Of a stretch of DNA of 64,000 nt, positions 1 through 8,024 are shown in pieces. The notes under the pieces were generated by a model. The model saw only the letters and a program-made list of their open reading frames with translations. It ran no database searches and had not been told where the DNA came from. Both the position numbers and the translations under genes were made by a program. The stretch covers positions 62,001 through 126,000 of the forward strand of contig NZ_RDQM01000002.1 in NCBI RefSeq assembly GCF_003703475.1. The letters are read 5' to 3'. This stretch comes from Allofranklinella schreckenbergeri. Lineage in GTDB: Bacteria; Pseudomonadota; Gammaproteobacteria; Burkholderiales; Burkholderiaceae_C. Each line of letters opens with the position of its first letter. Within the stretch, counting starts at the first letter, position 1.

Positions 1-1053
1 GAAGGTGCAGGGGCGCTGCCAACGGCTTCCGTGGTGAATATCAACACCAATATGGGCAACCTGCGCATGAGCAGCCGCGTGGGCGAGCACCGCGTCAAAT
101 ACGGCATCAACTTGCGCAAGCAGGAGGCCGACTCGACAACCGCCCAAGCTGCCAAGCTCGGTAGCCAGGAAAAATCCGACACTGGCTTCTACGTTGAAGG
201 CATTTGGAACCTGGCGCCCGTGACGCTGACCACCGGCCTGCGTTACGACCGCTTCAGCCTCACCTCCAACGAAGGCCAAAAGCGCTCCGACGGCAACATC
301 AACCCCAGCGTGGGGCTGATTTGGGATGTCTCCAGCAACCTCTCCTTCAACCTCAGCCACAACCGCGCCAGCCGCAGCCCGCGCTTTTACGAAGCTCTGC
401 TGGCCAGGACGCCCATCCGCTACGCGGAAAACCTCAAGGCCGAGCGCTCGCAAAACACCGAGATTGGCTTTGACTGGACGAGCGGCGGCTTTGCTGTTTC
501 CGGCAGCTACTTCCAGCAAAAAATCAAGGACTTGCAAAACTTCCAGGGGATGAACTGCCAGGGCCGCAATTGCGCCTATCGCCTGGTGCGCAACAACGGC
601 GAGCTGCGCAACCGTGGCTATGAGCTGAGCAGCAGCTACCGCTGGCAAGGCTTGACCGCCCGCCTGGGCGTGGCGCACAGCAAGCCCAAGCTCAATGGCG
701 CAACCTACGACTCCGTGGCCACCGCCGTGCCCATGGGCCGCCAGTGGACCACCGGCCTGGCCTACCAGTTCAAGCCCGCGCATCTGGAGCTGGGCTGGCG
801 CGGTCGTTACGCGCAAAAGGGCAGCTACATCAACGCCACCCGTGGCAGCGGCACGCCTGTGAACCGCAGCGGCTACGGCGTGCACGACCTGTATGCAACC
901 TGGATGCCGCTGGGCAACGACAGCTTGCACGTCAACTTTGCCATCAACAACGTGGGCAACAAGCTCTACCGCAGCCACAGCCAGCGCTCGGGCAACAGCG
1001 CTTTGCCAGAGCCAGGCCGCGAGTACCGTGTCAGCGTCAACTACCGTTTCTGA
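1..1053 (+). CDS. TonB-dependent outer-membrane receptor, C-terminal part
   Basis: The reading frame is open from the first base, so the start and the plug domain lie outside the window. About 350 residues are visible. They are alternating amphipathic strands typical of the 22-strand barrel, including RYDRF, SHNRASRSPRFYEAL and a C-terminal strand ending YRVSVNYRF with the terminal Phe needed for Bam-mediated insertion. A loop with the pair CQGRNC may form a disulfide. Such receptors import iron-siderophore, heme, copper or cobalamin complexes with TonB energy. The ligand cannot be told from this part. An intrinsic terminator follows about 110 bp later. Confidence 0.85.
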   Translation, partial: EGAGALPTASVVNINTNMGNLRMSSRVGEHRVKYGINLRKQEADSTTAQAAKLGSQEKSDTGFYVEGIWNLAPVTLTTGLRYDRFSLTSNEGQKRSDGNINPSVGLIWDVSSNLSFNLSHNRASRSPRFYEALLARTPIRYAENLKAERSQNTEIGFDWTSGGFAVSGSYFQQKIKDLQNFQGMNCQGRNCAYRLVRNNGELRNRGYELSSSYRWQGLTARLGVAHSKPKLNGATYDSVATAVPMGRQWTTGLAYQFKPAHLELGWRGRYAQKGSYINATRGSGTPVNRSGYGVHDLYATWMPLGNDSLHVNFAINNVGNKLYRSHSQRSGNSALPEPGREYRVSVNYRF

Positions 1054-1160
1054 TCGAGCTGTTGATCGCGCTTGCGAGCGGGGCCGCTGATGGGGTGGTT
1101 GATGGGGCTGGGCACAGCACAGCCCCCCGCCATCGCCCCAGCATTACGCAGTGAAACAAC

Positions 1161-1194
1161 ACAAAAGGCGCTTTTCCAGGCGCCTTTTGTTTTT
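1161..1194 (+). terminator. Intrinsic terminator after the TonB receptor
   Basis: An 11 bp perfect stem (ACAAAAGGCGC / GCGCCTTTTGT) with an 8-base loop is followed by TTTT. It lies about 110 bp downstream of the receptor stop and points the same way. Confidence 0.8.
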
Positions 1195-1268
1195 GGAGGA
1201 CGATTTGTTTGCTTTTTACTTCAAAAAAGCAATAATGTCGGCTTCATTCATGCACATTGGAGTTGGAA

Positions 1269-1724
1269 ATGCCAAGGACAGCAAAAGGATCGGGTGAATT
1301 GGAGCGCGCCCTGGAAGTGATTGCACAGGCCAAAACGGTGGAGCAGTTGCGCCAGGCGCAGGCGGTGGCCTTGCCGCTGATTTGCGGGTTGAACATGCAG
1401 GAGACGGCCAAGGTCATCGGTTGCTCGGTCGGCTGGGCCAGCCGTTTGCGCAATCGCTTTCTGGCCGGTGAGATGGTGGGCGATCAACCCACGCGCGGCG
1501 GTCGCCGCCGCCAGCACATGAGCGAGGCGGAAGAGCGCCAGATTTTGCAGCCCTACCTCGACCGCGCCCGCCAGGGCACGGCTGTGGATGTGGGCCAGGT
1601 CAAGGCCGATCTGGAGAAAAAACTGGGCCGCACGATTGCCCTGTCCACGGTGTACAACTTGTTGCGCCGCCACGGCTGGCGCAGGCCGGTGGCGGAAAAG
1701 CGCACGGCGTCCAGCGAGGAATAA
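1269..1724 (+). CDS. IS630-type helix-turn-helix protein without a catalytic domain
   Basis: A 151-residue protein starting MPRTAKGSG. The ATG at 1269 is preferred over the upstream TTG at 1257 because GGAG lies 6 bases before it. The N-terminal half holds a helix-turn-helix (LNMQETAKVIGCSVGWASRLRNRF, shown here as LNMQETAK then VIGCSVGWASRL), and the C-terminal half a second winged-helix-like unit (LSTVYNLLRRHGWRRP). This two-HTH layout is that of the DNA-binding region of IS630/Tc1 transposases. No DDE catalytic domain, inverted repeats or second ORF follow, so this is either a domesticated regulator or the 5' remnant of an insertion sequence. The intact frame and good ribosome binding site favour expression. 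Confidence 0.75.
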   Translation: MPRTAKGSGELERALEVIAQAKTVEQLRQAQAVALPLICGLNMQETAKVIGCSVGWASRLRNRFLAGEMVGDQPTRGGRRRQHMSEAEERQILQPYLDRARQGTAVDVGQVKADLEKKLGRTIALSTVYNLLRRHGWRRPVAEKRTASSEE

Positions 1725-1783
1725 ACGCCTGTCCCCCAAAAGCGCTGGGCGGGCAGCGCATGGCTGGTGCCATTGGATTTTTT

Positions 1784-1853
1784 TATCAATCAATAGGAAA
1801 AATAATTGCCTTGTTTAGGCATGATGGTATTGAATCCGTTTTTCTTGTAAGAA
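1784..1853 (+). repeat. AT-rich palindromic element, copy 1
   Basis: Member of the dispersed element family described in the findings. It has the left end ATCAATCAATAGGAAAA and the core TGCCTTGTTTAGGCATGATG followed by GTATTGAA. The right end is degraded (TTTTTCTTGTAA). It lies between two convergent genes. Confidence 0.7.
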
Positions 1854-1876
1854 ATTTTGCACAAGTGGGCGCCTCG

Positions 1877-1908
1877 AACCGTGCGGTCGGACACCGCACG
1901 GTTTTTTT
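1877..1908 (+). terminator. Strong intrinsic terminator facing tsaB
   Basis: An 11 bp perfect stem (AACCGTGCGGT / ACCGCACGGTT), a 5-base loop and seven T. It stops rightward transcription from the HTH gene. The tsaB stop codon, read leftwards, sits inside the T-tract, so the two genes share this junction. Confidence 0.85.
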
Positions 1909-2656
1909 ATGGCCTGGTCTGGGCTTTTGCCTGTGCCTGGGTTTGCGCGCGCTCGCGCTCTTCCGTGGTTTGGGCCACTTTGTCGCGCACGTACAGTGGC
2001 GCCACCGCAGCGGGCGCTTGCAGCAGGCCGCGGGCGATCAGGCCGGGGGCCAGCGACAGCATGGCGAGGGCGCTGGGGCGCGCGAAGAAGGATTGGCCGG
2101 CCTTGCCGCACAGGGCATCGGCGTACACCTCCAGCGCGTTGCCGGCCAGGACGTAGCCGTCGGGCACATGCAGCTCAGCTGGCGGCAGCGCGCGGATGGG
2201 GGCTTCGCGCACCCAATGGCCGGGCGCCAGGGAGGCGGGCGCAGCAGCGGCTGATGCGGGCGCGGGCTGCCAGCGCAGCGGCGCGGCGTACACCTCGTGC
2301 ATGCGGGCATCCAGCACGGCCATGACGCGCTGCGCGCCCATCTCCAGGCGGGCGTGCTCGGCGATGGCCAGCAGCGAATCGACCGGCAATGCCTGCAATT
2401 GCGCGCCCCAAGCCAGGCCCTGCGCGGCGGCGCAAGCGGTGCGCAGGCCCGTGAAAGCGCCGGGGCCGCAGCCGTAAACAATGGCATCGAGCGCGCGCAG
2501 GCAAAGGCCCGCCCGCTCCAGCAAGGCCAGCGCTTGGGGCAAGAGCTGGCGCGAGGCTTGTGGCCCGCCCGCCTGTTCGACATGCAACTGCACAGAGCCG
2601 TTTTGCACGGCGATGGAGAGCTGATCGGTACTGGTGTCGAAGGCGAGAAGGCGCAT
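1907..2656 (-). CDS. tsaB: tRNA threonylcarbamoyladenosine biosynthesis protein TsaB
   Basis: A 249-residue protein of the ASKHA fold, starting MRLLAFDTSTDQLSIAV. The family signatures are the N-terminal phosphate-binding strand (LAFDTST), the conserved GPGAFTGLR loop near residue 67, and VDSLLAIAEHA. TsaB lacks the metal site of TsaD and acts as its partner. Together with TsaC and TsaE they make the t6A37 modification of ANN-decoding tRNAs in the cytoplasm. The last 50 or so residues (rich in Ala, Gln, Glu and Arg) are a variable tail. It stands alone here and is convergent with the HTH gene. Confidence 0.93.
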   Translation of the reverse strand: MRLLAFDTSTDQLSIAVQNGSVQLHVEQAGGPQASRQLLPQALALLERAGLCLRALDAIVYGCGPGAFTGLRTACAAAQGLAWGAQLQALPVDSLLAIAEHARLEMGAQRVMAVLDARMHEVYAAPLRWQPAPASAAAAPASLAPGHWVREAPIRALPPAELHVPDGYVLAGNALEVYADALCGKAGQSFFARPSALAMLSLAPGLIARGLLQAPAAVAPLYVRDKVAQTTEERERAQTQAQAKAQTRP

Positions 2657-2849
2657 GGCGGGAAAGTGGGCAGGGGGCCGGGCGGCCGGTTGGGCGCATG
2701 CAGCGCCTGCTCAACGCTTTTGGCTGCTCGCGCCGGGATGAAGAATGCACGACAAGGCTATGATTCTGCTGCAAGATATGGCAAGCGATGCGCAGCGCCA
2801 AGGCGTGCCCGCAGAAGGCTTGTATGTTGAACCTGAGTGAGCCAAAGCC

Positions 2850-4427
2850 GTGTGTATGTTGTTTGTAAAAAAATGGGCCGGGCAGTGTAGCGCGATTCCT
2901 TTTGCGGGCCGGGGCGCGGCCCCGGCCGTGGCGGCGGCGCTGGCGCTGCTGGCCTGTGCCTGGCCCGGGGTGGCGCTGGCGCAGGGCCGCGCGCAGGCGG
3001 CGCTGGCCCCGGCAGTGACGGCTCCAACAGCGGCGGCTGCAACGGCGACGGCTTCAATGGCGGCTGCGGGGCAGGCGGCATTGCCCAGGGGCTTTGCTTC
3101 GGCGCTAGCCAAAGCCAAGATTCCGCAGGAGGCGGTGTCGGTTTGGGTGGCCCCGGCCGATGGCAATGGCCAGCCGCGCGTGGCGCACCGCGCCGATCAT
3201 TTGATGAGTCCAGCCTCGACGATGAAGCTGGTGACGACGTATGCGGCGCTCGATCAGCTCGGCCCGGCTTACACCTGGCGCACGCGCATTTACACCGATG
3301 GCGCGATCGACAACGGCAGCTTGCGCGGCAACGTCTATATCCAGGGCGGGGGTGATCCGAAGTTGGTGATGGAACGGCTGTGGCTGCTGCTGCGCCAGTT
3401 GCAGCAGCGCGGCGTGCAGGTGATCGTGGGCGACATCGTGCTCGATCGCAGCGTGTTCGAGCTGCCTGCGCACGATGCGGCAGCGTTCGATGATGAGCCG
3501 CTGCGGCCCTACAACGCTGCGCCCGATGGGTTGCTGATCAACTTCAAATCGGTGGTCATGCGGTTTGTGCCCGATATGGGAAAGGGCGTGGCCCATGTGC
3601 AAATCTCGCCGCCGATGGCGCAATTGGAGGTGCCTGCGACGGTGCCCCTTTCCACCAACGCGAAAACCTGCCCGGCCAGTTGGCGCCAGGGGCTGCGCCT
3701 GGATGTGAGCGAGCCGGAGCGCTGGCGTTTTGCGGGCAGCTATCCGGCCGCTTGCGGCGAGTTGAACTGGCCGGTGGCTTACCCCGACCCGGAGGCGTTT
3801 GCCAACAAGGCGGTGGAGGGCATGTGGCGCGCGCTGGGCGGCAGCCTGACGGGGCGCGTGCATGCGGGCGTGACGCCTGCGGCGCTGCGGCCGATGATTG
3901 TGGAGGCCTCGCTGTCGCTGCCCGAAATCGTGCGCGATGTGAACAAATACAGCAACAACGTGATGGCCGACCACGTGTTTCTGGCGCTGGCGGGCGTGGG
4001 CGGGCAGGGCCGCAACATGCGCCCCAGCGATGCGCAGGCCAACGTGTTGCAGTGGTGGGAGCGGCGCATTGGCAATCCGCGCGCCAGCTTGGTGATGGAC
4101 AACGGCTCGGGTCTGAGCCGCACGGCGCGGGTGACGGCGCATGCACTGGGGCGCATGCTGCAAAACGCCTGGCATTCGGCCGTGATGCCGGAGCTGCTCT
4201 CCTCCATGCCCGCCGTGGGGGTGGATGGCACGATGCGGCGCAGTCGGGCTTCCGGCTCGGCGCATATCAAGACGGGCTCGCTGCGCGACGTTAACGCCAT
4301 TGCGGGCTACGTGCACGGCCACAGCGGGCGGCGCTATGTGCTGGTGGCGTTTGTGAACCACCCCAATGCTGCGGCGGTGCGGGGGGCGGCTTTTGATTCC
4401 TTGATCGATTGGGTGGCGCAGGATTGA
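2850..4427 (+). CDS. dacB: Penicillin-binding protein 4, D-alanyl-D-alanine carboxypeptidase/endopeptidase
   Basis: About 525 residues with an N-terminal signal peptide (hydrophobic stretch about 24-44 ending VALAQG). It contains all three active-site motifs of the S13 peptidase family: STMK at 123-126 (nucleophile Ser123, Lys126), SNN at 368-370 and KTG at 474-476. The insert between the first two motifs has the usual S13 length. The enzyme trims or cleaves peptidoglycan cross-links in the periplasm. The start is uncertain: GTG 2850 or ATG 2856, with no clear Shine-Dalgarno site. An AT-rich palindromic element begins 11 bp after the stop. Confidence 0.92.
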   Translation: MCMLFVKKWAGQCSAIPFAGRGAAPAVAAALALLACAWPGVALAQGRAQAALAPAVTAPTAAAATATASMAAAGQAALPRGFASALAKAKIPQEAVSVWVAPADGNGQPRVAHRADHLMSPASTMKLVTTYAALDQLGPAYTWRTRIYTDGAIDNGSLRGNVYIQGGGDPKLVMERLWLLLRQLQQRGVQVIVGDIVLDRSVFELPAHDAAAFDDEPLRPYNAAPDGLLINFKSVVMRFVPDMGKGVAHVQISPPMAQLEVPATVPLSTNAKTCPASWRQGLRLDVSEPERWRFAGSYPAACGELNWPVAYPDPEAFANKAVEGMWRALGGSLTGRVHAGVTPAALRPMIVEASLSLPEIVRDVNKYSNNVMADHVFLALAGVGGQGRNMRPSDAQANVLQWWERRIGNPRASLVMDNGSGLSRTARVTAHALGRMLQNAWHSAVMPELLSSMPAVGVDGTMRRSRASGSAHIKTGSLRDVNAIAGYVHGHSGRRYVLVAFVNHPNAAAVRGAAFDSLIDWVAQD

Positions 4428-4438
4428 CAGGTTATTTT

Positions 4439-4509
4439 ACAAATCAAAAGGATAAAAAATTGCCTTGTTTTGGCATGATGATATTGAAATCTATTTTCTT
4501 TTGATTTGT
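4439..4509 (+). repeat. AT-rich palindromic element, copy 2 (best consensus copy)
   Basis: A 71 bp element that begins ACAAATCAAAAGGAT and ends CTTTTGATTTGT. The outer 11 bases pair perfectly. The core reads TTGCCTTGTTTTGGCATGATG and ATATTGAA. It lies between dacB and the iron-related operon. Confidence 0.85.
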
Positions 4510-4568
4510 TATAAAGAGCGGATTTGCAGATGGGGTCGGTCTGAAAAACCCCTGAAAATTTATAGCGA

Positions 4569-4585
4569 ATAAGAACAATTCTTAT
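4569..4585 (+). promoter_or_regulatory. Candidate Fur box ahead of the DUF3649-PepSY-DUF3325 operon
   Basis: A 7-3-7 palindrome ATAAGAA-CAA-TTCTTAT in an AT-rich context. It resembles the GATAATNATTATC-type Fur operator, and TTATAT overlapping its right arm could be a -10 box. From here to the first start codon at 4784 there is about 200 bp of high-GC leader in which no convincing gene is seen. Function is inferred from position in front of iron-associated genes. Confidence 0.55.
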
Positions 4586-4783
4586 ATCATCTCGGGTGGC
4601 CGTGTCAGCCTGTGGCGTTGACACGCTTTTTTTCGTCCCGGCTGATCCCCTGGCGCCCCTGTGGCGAGCGCCCATTGCCTTTGCCAAGCCCAGCGCCCTG
4701 TGTGGCATGCGGGGCGGGCTGGCCTTGGCGCAGGTCACGGCGCTGGCCATTGCGCCAAGGGGGCGGCAAGCAAAACACCCACT

Positions 4784-5128
4784 ATGGCAGGCAAGCCTTC
4801 AACCTCTGCACCTTCACCCGCAGCGCCCGCTTTGCCCGGGCGTTACCGACTGGCCGTGGCCGCGCGCGCGCTGGCAGGCGTGGGCCTGGGCTACGCTTTG
4901 GCGAGCTTGGCCGCTTCATTGCTGGCGCTGCTGCTGCCCAAGCTGGGCATGCATCGCGCTGATGCCGTCACCCTGGCAACCATGCTGGCGTTCCTCTTGC
5001 ATGCCGGTGTGGTGCTGTGGGCTTTCGCCAGCGCCAGCGGTTGGCGCGTTTGGCGTGGCTTGGGCGCGGGCGTGCTGGTGTGCGCCGGGCTGTTATGGTG
5101 GGTGCAAACTTGGGGAGGCGCCGCATGA
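4784..5128 (+). CDS. DUF3649 family small membrane protein of an iron-uptake module
   Basis: A 114-residue protein starting MAGKPSTSAP. This ATG is preferred because residues after it (GRYRLAVAARALAGVGLGYALASL) begin the conserved part, while earlier in-frame codons look non-coding. Three hydrophobic segments are visible (about 33-55, 63-82, 87-107), each long enough to cross the inner membrane. In related bacteria this family sits next to PepSY and DUF3325 membrane proteins beside TonB-dependent siderophore receptors. The biochemical role is unknown. The stop overlaps the next start (ATGA), indicating translational coupling. Confidence 0.75.
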   Translation: MAGKPSTSAPSPAAPALPGRYRLAVAARALAGVGLGYALASLAASLLALLLPKLGMHRADAVTLATMLAFLLHAGVVLWAFASASGWRVWRGLGAGVLVCAGLLWWVQTWGGAA

Positions 5129-6894
5129 GGCCGGATGGAAAGCCCGAGGGTCTGCGCCAGGCCATGGCCTGGCTGCACACCTGGAGCAGCTTGCTGCTGG
5201 GGTGGCTGCTGTTTGCTGTCTTTCTGACGGGCACGTTCAGCTTTATGCGCAGCGAGATCGACGATTGGATGCGGCCCGAGCTGCACGCTTCATCGCCCGC
5301 CACGCCGCCCGCGCAAGCTGCGGCGAATGCCTTGCAAGCCTTGCAGCGCCTGGCCCCGCAGGCCGATAGCTGGACGATTGCCTTGCCCAGCGCCCGCCAG
5401 ACGGCGCTGGCCGTGAGCTGGCGCGTTGCCAGCCCCGGCGCGGCCGCTGGCGGGGCTGGCAACGCGCCGCCCGGGCGGGCAGGGCAGGCGACCCGCTATC
5501 TGGACGCCGCCACGGGCGAGCCGCTGACGCCGCGCCAGACGCGCGGGGGCAGTTTTTTCTATCGTTTCCACTTCGAGTTGTACGGCCTGCCGCGCGTCTG
5601 GACGCGCTGGCTCATCGGCATCGCCACCATGATGATGTTCGTGGCCATCATCAGCGGCGTCATCACGCACAAGAAAATCTTTAGCGACTTTTTCACCTTC
5701 CGTCCCGGCAAAGGCCAGCGCTCCTGGCTGGATGCGCACAACGCCAGTGCCGTGCTGGCTTTGCCGTTTCATTTCGTCATCACCCTCAGCGGGCTGCTGT
5801 TGCTGGTCAACACGCTCATGCCGTGGCCGGTCGATGCGGTGTACCGTGGCGATCGCATGGCGTATTTCATGGAGTCGAGCGGCCTCACCGCCGCAGCCGG
5901 CAATGCCCGCCCGTCTGGCGGCCGCGCAGCGAATGCCTCGCCCGCAAGCCGCCCAGGCCGCGCGGCAGCAGACGACGCCAGCGAGCCAGCGCACCGCCCA
6001 AGCCATCCCGCCGTAGGCGAGGCCAGGTTGCAAGAGCTGATTCAGCACGCCCAGGCGCAATGGCCCAGGCATGGCGTGGGCCGCATCACCATTCAGGCCC
6101 CTTATTCGCCCAAAGCCACGGTCGAGCTGCGCGAAGGCGGCGGCGACCATCTCAGCGAACGCGGCGATGCCCGCCGCCTGCGCTTTGATGCCAGCGGCGC
6201 GGCGTTGCCAGCGCCCCCTGCCGCCCAGCCTTCCTGGGTGCGCGCCACCTACAACGTCCTGGTAACGACGCACCTGGGCCGTTTTGCTGAACCGGCCGTG
6301 CGCTGGCTGCTGTTTCTCTCCGGCCTGTTGGGCAGCCTGATGGTGGCCAGCGGCATGGTGCTCTGGGTCGTCAAACGCCTGCCGCAGCGCGCCAAGCAGG
6401 GCTACACCCCGCGCGGGCATCGGCTGGTCGAGCGGCTCAACGTCGCCGCCATCGCCGGGCTGTGCGTGGCAGTGGCCAGCTACTTCTGGTGCAACCGCTT
6501 GCTGCCCGCCGCCCTGGCCGATCGTGCTTTGTGGGAAATACGCGGCTTTTTCCTGATCTGGCTGCTGTGCGCCCTGCATCCCTGGCTGCGCAGCCACCGC
6601 CGCGCGTGGCAGGAGCAAATGGCGTTCGCCGCCGGGCTATGGGCTTTGCTGCCTCTGCTCAACCCGTTGACGGGCGGTGCAGCCTGGCCTGCCGCCTTGG
6701 CGCGCCAGCAGTGGAGCGTGGCGAACATGGATGCCGTGGCGCTGCTGATGGCTGCGGCTTGCGGCGCCGTTTTCTGGTGGCTGCGTCGCGCTCAGGCGCA
6801 GCCGGTGAAAGCCAGGCAGCGCCAGGGCGCAGCAGCGGGCACGGCTGCCAGCCACCCTGCCGCAGGCCAAGCCGCCCGTGTTTCCCAAGGATGA
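5125..6894 (+). CDS. PepSY-associated transmembrane protein, probable ferric-siderophore reductase type
   Basis: 589 residues from ATG 5125, which overlaps the previous stop and has GGGGAGG about 7 bases upstream. A longer frame opens further left but lacks such support. It starts with a TM helix (about 13-37, WLHTWSSLLLGWLLFAVFLTGTF), then a periplasmic PepSY-like region, a helix pair around 165-190 with ITHKKIFSDFFTFRPGKGQ, another at about 210-235, a second large loop, and several C-terminal helices. Conserved His residues in helices (LHTW, FHFVI) suggest heme ligation, as in inner-membrane reductases that release iron from siderophores. That role is inferred from family and context. Confidence 0.82.
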   Translation: MRPDGKPEGLRQAMAWLHTWSSLLLGWLLFAVFLTGTFSFMRSEIDDWMRPELHASSPATPPAQAAANALQALQRLAPQADSWTIALPSARQTALAVSWRVASPGAAAGGAGNAPPGRAGQATRYLDAATGEPLTPRQTRGGSFFYRFHFELYGLPRVWTRWLIGIATMMMFVAIISGVITHKKIFSDFFTFRPGKGQRSWLDAHNASAVLALPFHFVITLSGLLLLVNTLMPWPVDAVYRGDRMAYFMESSGLTAAAGNARPSGGRAANASPASRPGRAAADDASEPAHRPSHPAVGEARLQELIQHAQAQWPRHGVGRITIQAPYSPKATVELREGGGDHLSERGDARRLRFDASGAALPAPPAAQPSWVRATYNVLVTTHLGRFAEPAVRWLLFLSGLLGSLMVASGMVLWVVKRLPQRAKQGYTPRGHRLVERLNVAAIAGLCVAVASYFWCNRLLPAALADRALWEIRGFFLIWLLCALHPWLRSHRRAWQEQMAFAAGLWALLPLLNPLTGGAAWPAALARQQWSVANMDAVALLMAAACGAVFWWLRRAQAQPVKARQRQGAAAGTAASHPAAGQAARVSQG

Positions 6895-6931
6895 GAACAG
6901 GCGCTGACCCCCGAGAGAAGGAGCAAATCGC

Positions 6932-7294
6932 ATGAACAACGCTTGGCATGGCATGCCACTGGTGTGGGCTTTGAGCTTTACAGGCTGTGTGTTGCTGGCC
7001 AGCGCCATGGAGCGCCACCGCGATGATTTCGCCCTCAGCCCTTGGCTAGGCAGCCCGGGCCGCCGCATGGGGCAGGGCGCAGCAGGGTTGGCGCTGGCGG
7101 GGCTGCTTTGCCTGAGTTACTGGCCGCCCGCGCTGGCCGTGTTGATTGGGCTGGGTTTAATGACTTTCGCTGCGCTGGCTTTGGGGTTGTTGCTGACCTA
7201 CGCGCCCCGCCAGGCCAACCGCTTTCTTCTCTGGGGCATAGCCGCCAGCGTGTTGGGGGCGCTCGGGCCGTTGGTATTGCGGTGGTTTGTATAA
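6932..7294 (+). CDS. DUF3325 family membrane protein of an iron-uptake module
   Basis: A 120-residue protein with AAGGAG placed 7 bases before its ATG. Four hydrophobic helices are visible (about 5-22, 48-66, 67-87, 96-118). The MERHRDD segment after the first helix is typical of the family. It is third in the DUF3649-PepSY-DUF3325 set and separated from the PepSY gene by only 37 bp, so it is probably cotranscribed and Fur-controlled. No catalytic residues can be named. The stop codon overlaps the edge of a small palindrome. Confidence 0.78.
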   Translation: MNNAWHGMPLVWALSFTGCVLLASAMERHRDDFALSPWLGSPGRRMGQGAAGLALAGLLCLSYWPPALAVLIGLGLMTFAALALGLLLTYAPRQANRFLLWGIAASVLGALGPLVLRWFV

Positions 7295-7341
7295 AATCAA
7301 AAAACTTCAATATCTATTTGGTTTTGCGGGTTTTTGATTTT
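7293..7341. repeat. Short palindrome, possible degraded member of the AT-rich element family
   Basis: Perfect 11 bp arms AAAATCAAAAA (7293-7303) and TTTTTGATTTT (7331-7341) flank TTCAATATC and TTTGG. This resembles an internally shortened element in reverse orientation. It could also act as a terminator for the iron module. Membership in the family is uncertain. Confidence 0.4.
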
Positions 7342-7351
7342 GGAGGGATTG

Positions 7352-7957
7352 ATGGATTTTCCTGCAAAGAATTTGTGGAATATTCTGTGTATTTCTTTTT
7401 TCGCCTGGATAGTGGCCGCTTGCGATTTGGGGTATGGGGTTGCTGGCGCCAGTCAAGACAGTGCGGCGCTCGTCAGGGAAGCAGAAGCATTTACAGGCTT
7501 TTGGGATCAGCGATATATTGAGGAAGTGACCATCAATGCGCCATGCGGAGAAATTGCATGGGTTGGCGCCGATCGCAAACTGCAAGGGTTTGATGCTGTT
7601 TTCAATACGGATGAAAAAGCCGTTTTTGCCAATCAGGCATTTTCTTTAACGGCTGATGGGCATTTGAAAATTGCAGTGGATGGATATGAACGCATCGCAA
7701 GGCCCCTTCCCGGGGTTTTTCAAGGCAGAGGGTGGCATATTGGTTTCTCCGGAAGCGGAAAATACCTGCTTGTTTTGATCCGATCAAGGGCGGCAACTGC
7801 GAAATACTATGTTTTGCTGGCCAGTCTCGCTGGTGATGTTCTTTATGAGAGAGTCTTGGAAAAAAGCGAGGTATATGGCGCTATCGAATCCACGGGAAAT
7901 GCCATCCATATCAACGGCAAGTGTGGAGTGCGGAAGGTATGGGTAAGAACCGGTTAG
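7352..7957 (+). CDS. Orphan lipoprotein of unknown function
   Basis: A 201-residue protein starting MDFPAKNLW, with TGGAGGG 5 bases before the ATG. A short signal peptide (hydrophobic about 9-21) ends in a lipobox IVAAC, so Cys22 would be lipidated. No known domain was recognised. The rest looks like a soluble beta-rich protein, and cysteines at the CGEIAW and GKCGV segments may pair. By eye the GC content is about 45-50 percent, clearly below that of neighbouring genes, and codon choice is less GC-biased, suggesting recent transfer. It is flanked by a palindrome on the left and a repeat fragment on the right. Confidence 0.75.
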   Translation: MDFPAKNLWNILCISFFAWIVAACDLGYGVAGASQDSAALVREAEAFTGFWDQRYIEEVTINAPCGEIAWVGADRKLQGFDAVFNTDEKAVFANQAFSLTADGHLKIAVDGYERIARPLPGVFQGRGWHIGFSGSGKYLLVLIRSRAATAKYYVLLASLAGDVLYERVLEKSEVYGAIESTGNAIHINGKCGVRKVWVRTG

Positions 7958-7976
7958 AAATCCCTGCGCGGCAGGC

Positions 7977-8013
7977 AAGCGGATTGGGGCGGTCTGCTGC
8001 CGTTGCAAAGCCT
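7977..8013 (+). repeat. Fragment of the 163 bp palindromic element found near bamD
   Basis: The 37 bases match 33554-33589 apart from about three differences: both read AAGCGGATT, GGGCGGTCTGC and GTTGCAAAGCCT in the same order. The fragment lies in the gap between the convergent lipoprotein and Nudix genes. Confidence 0.6.
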
Positions 8014-8024
8014 GGGACCCAACT

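Noticed and set aside
1269-1724. Complete IS630 insertion sequence
   Set aside because: No DDE catalytic domain, terminal inverted repeats or target duplication can be seen around the HTH gene.
3105-4361. 418-residue leftward frame across dacB
   Set aside because: High-GC antisense shadow; its residue make-up (His, Arg and Gln rich) is typical of mirrored coding sequence, and dacB has all its active-site motifs.
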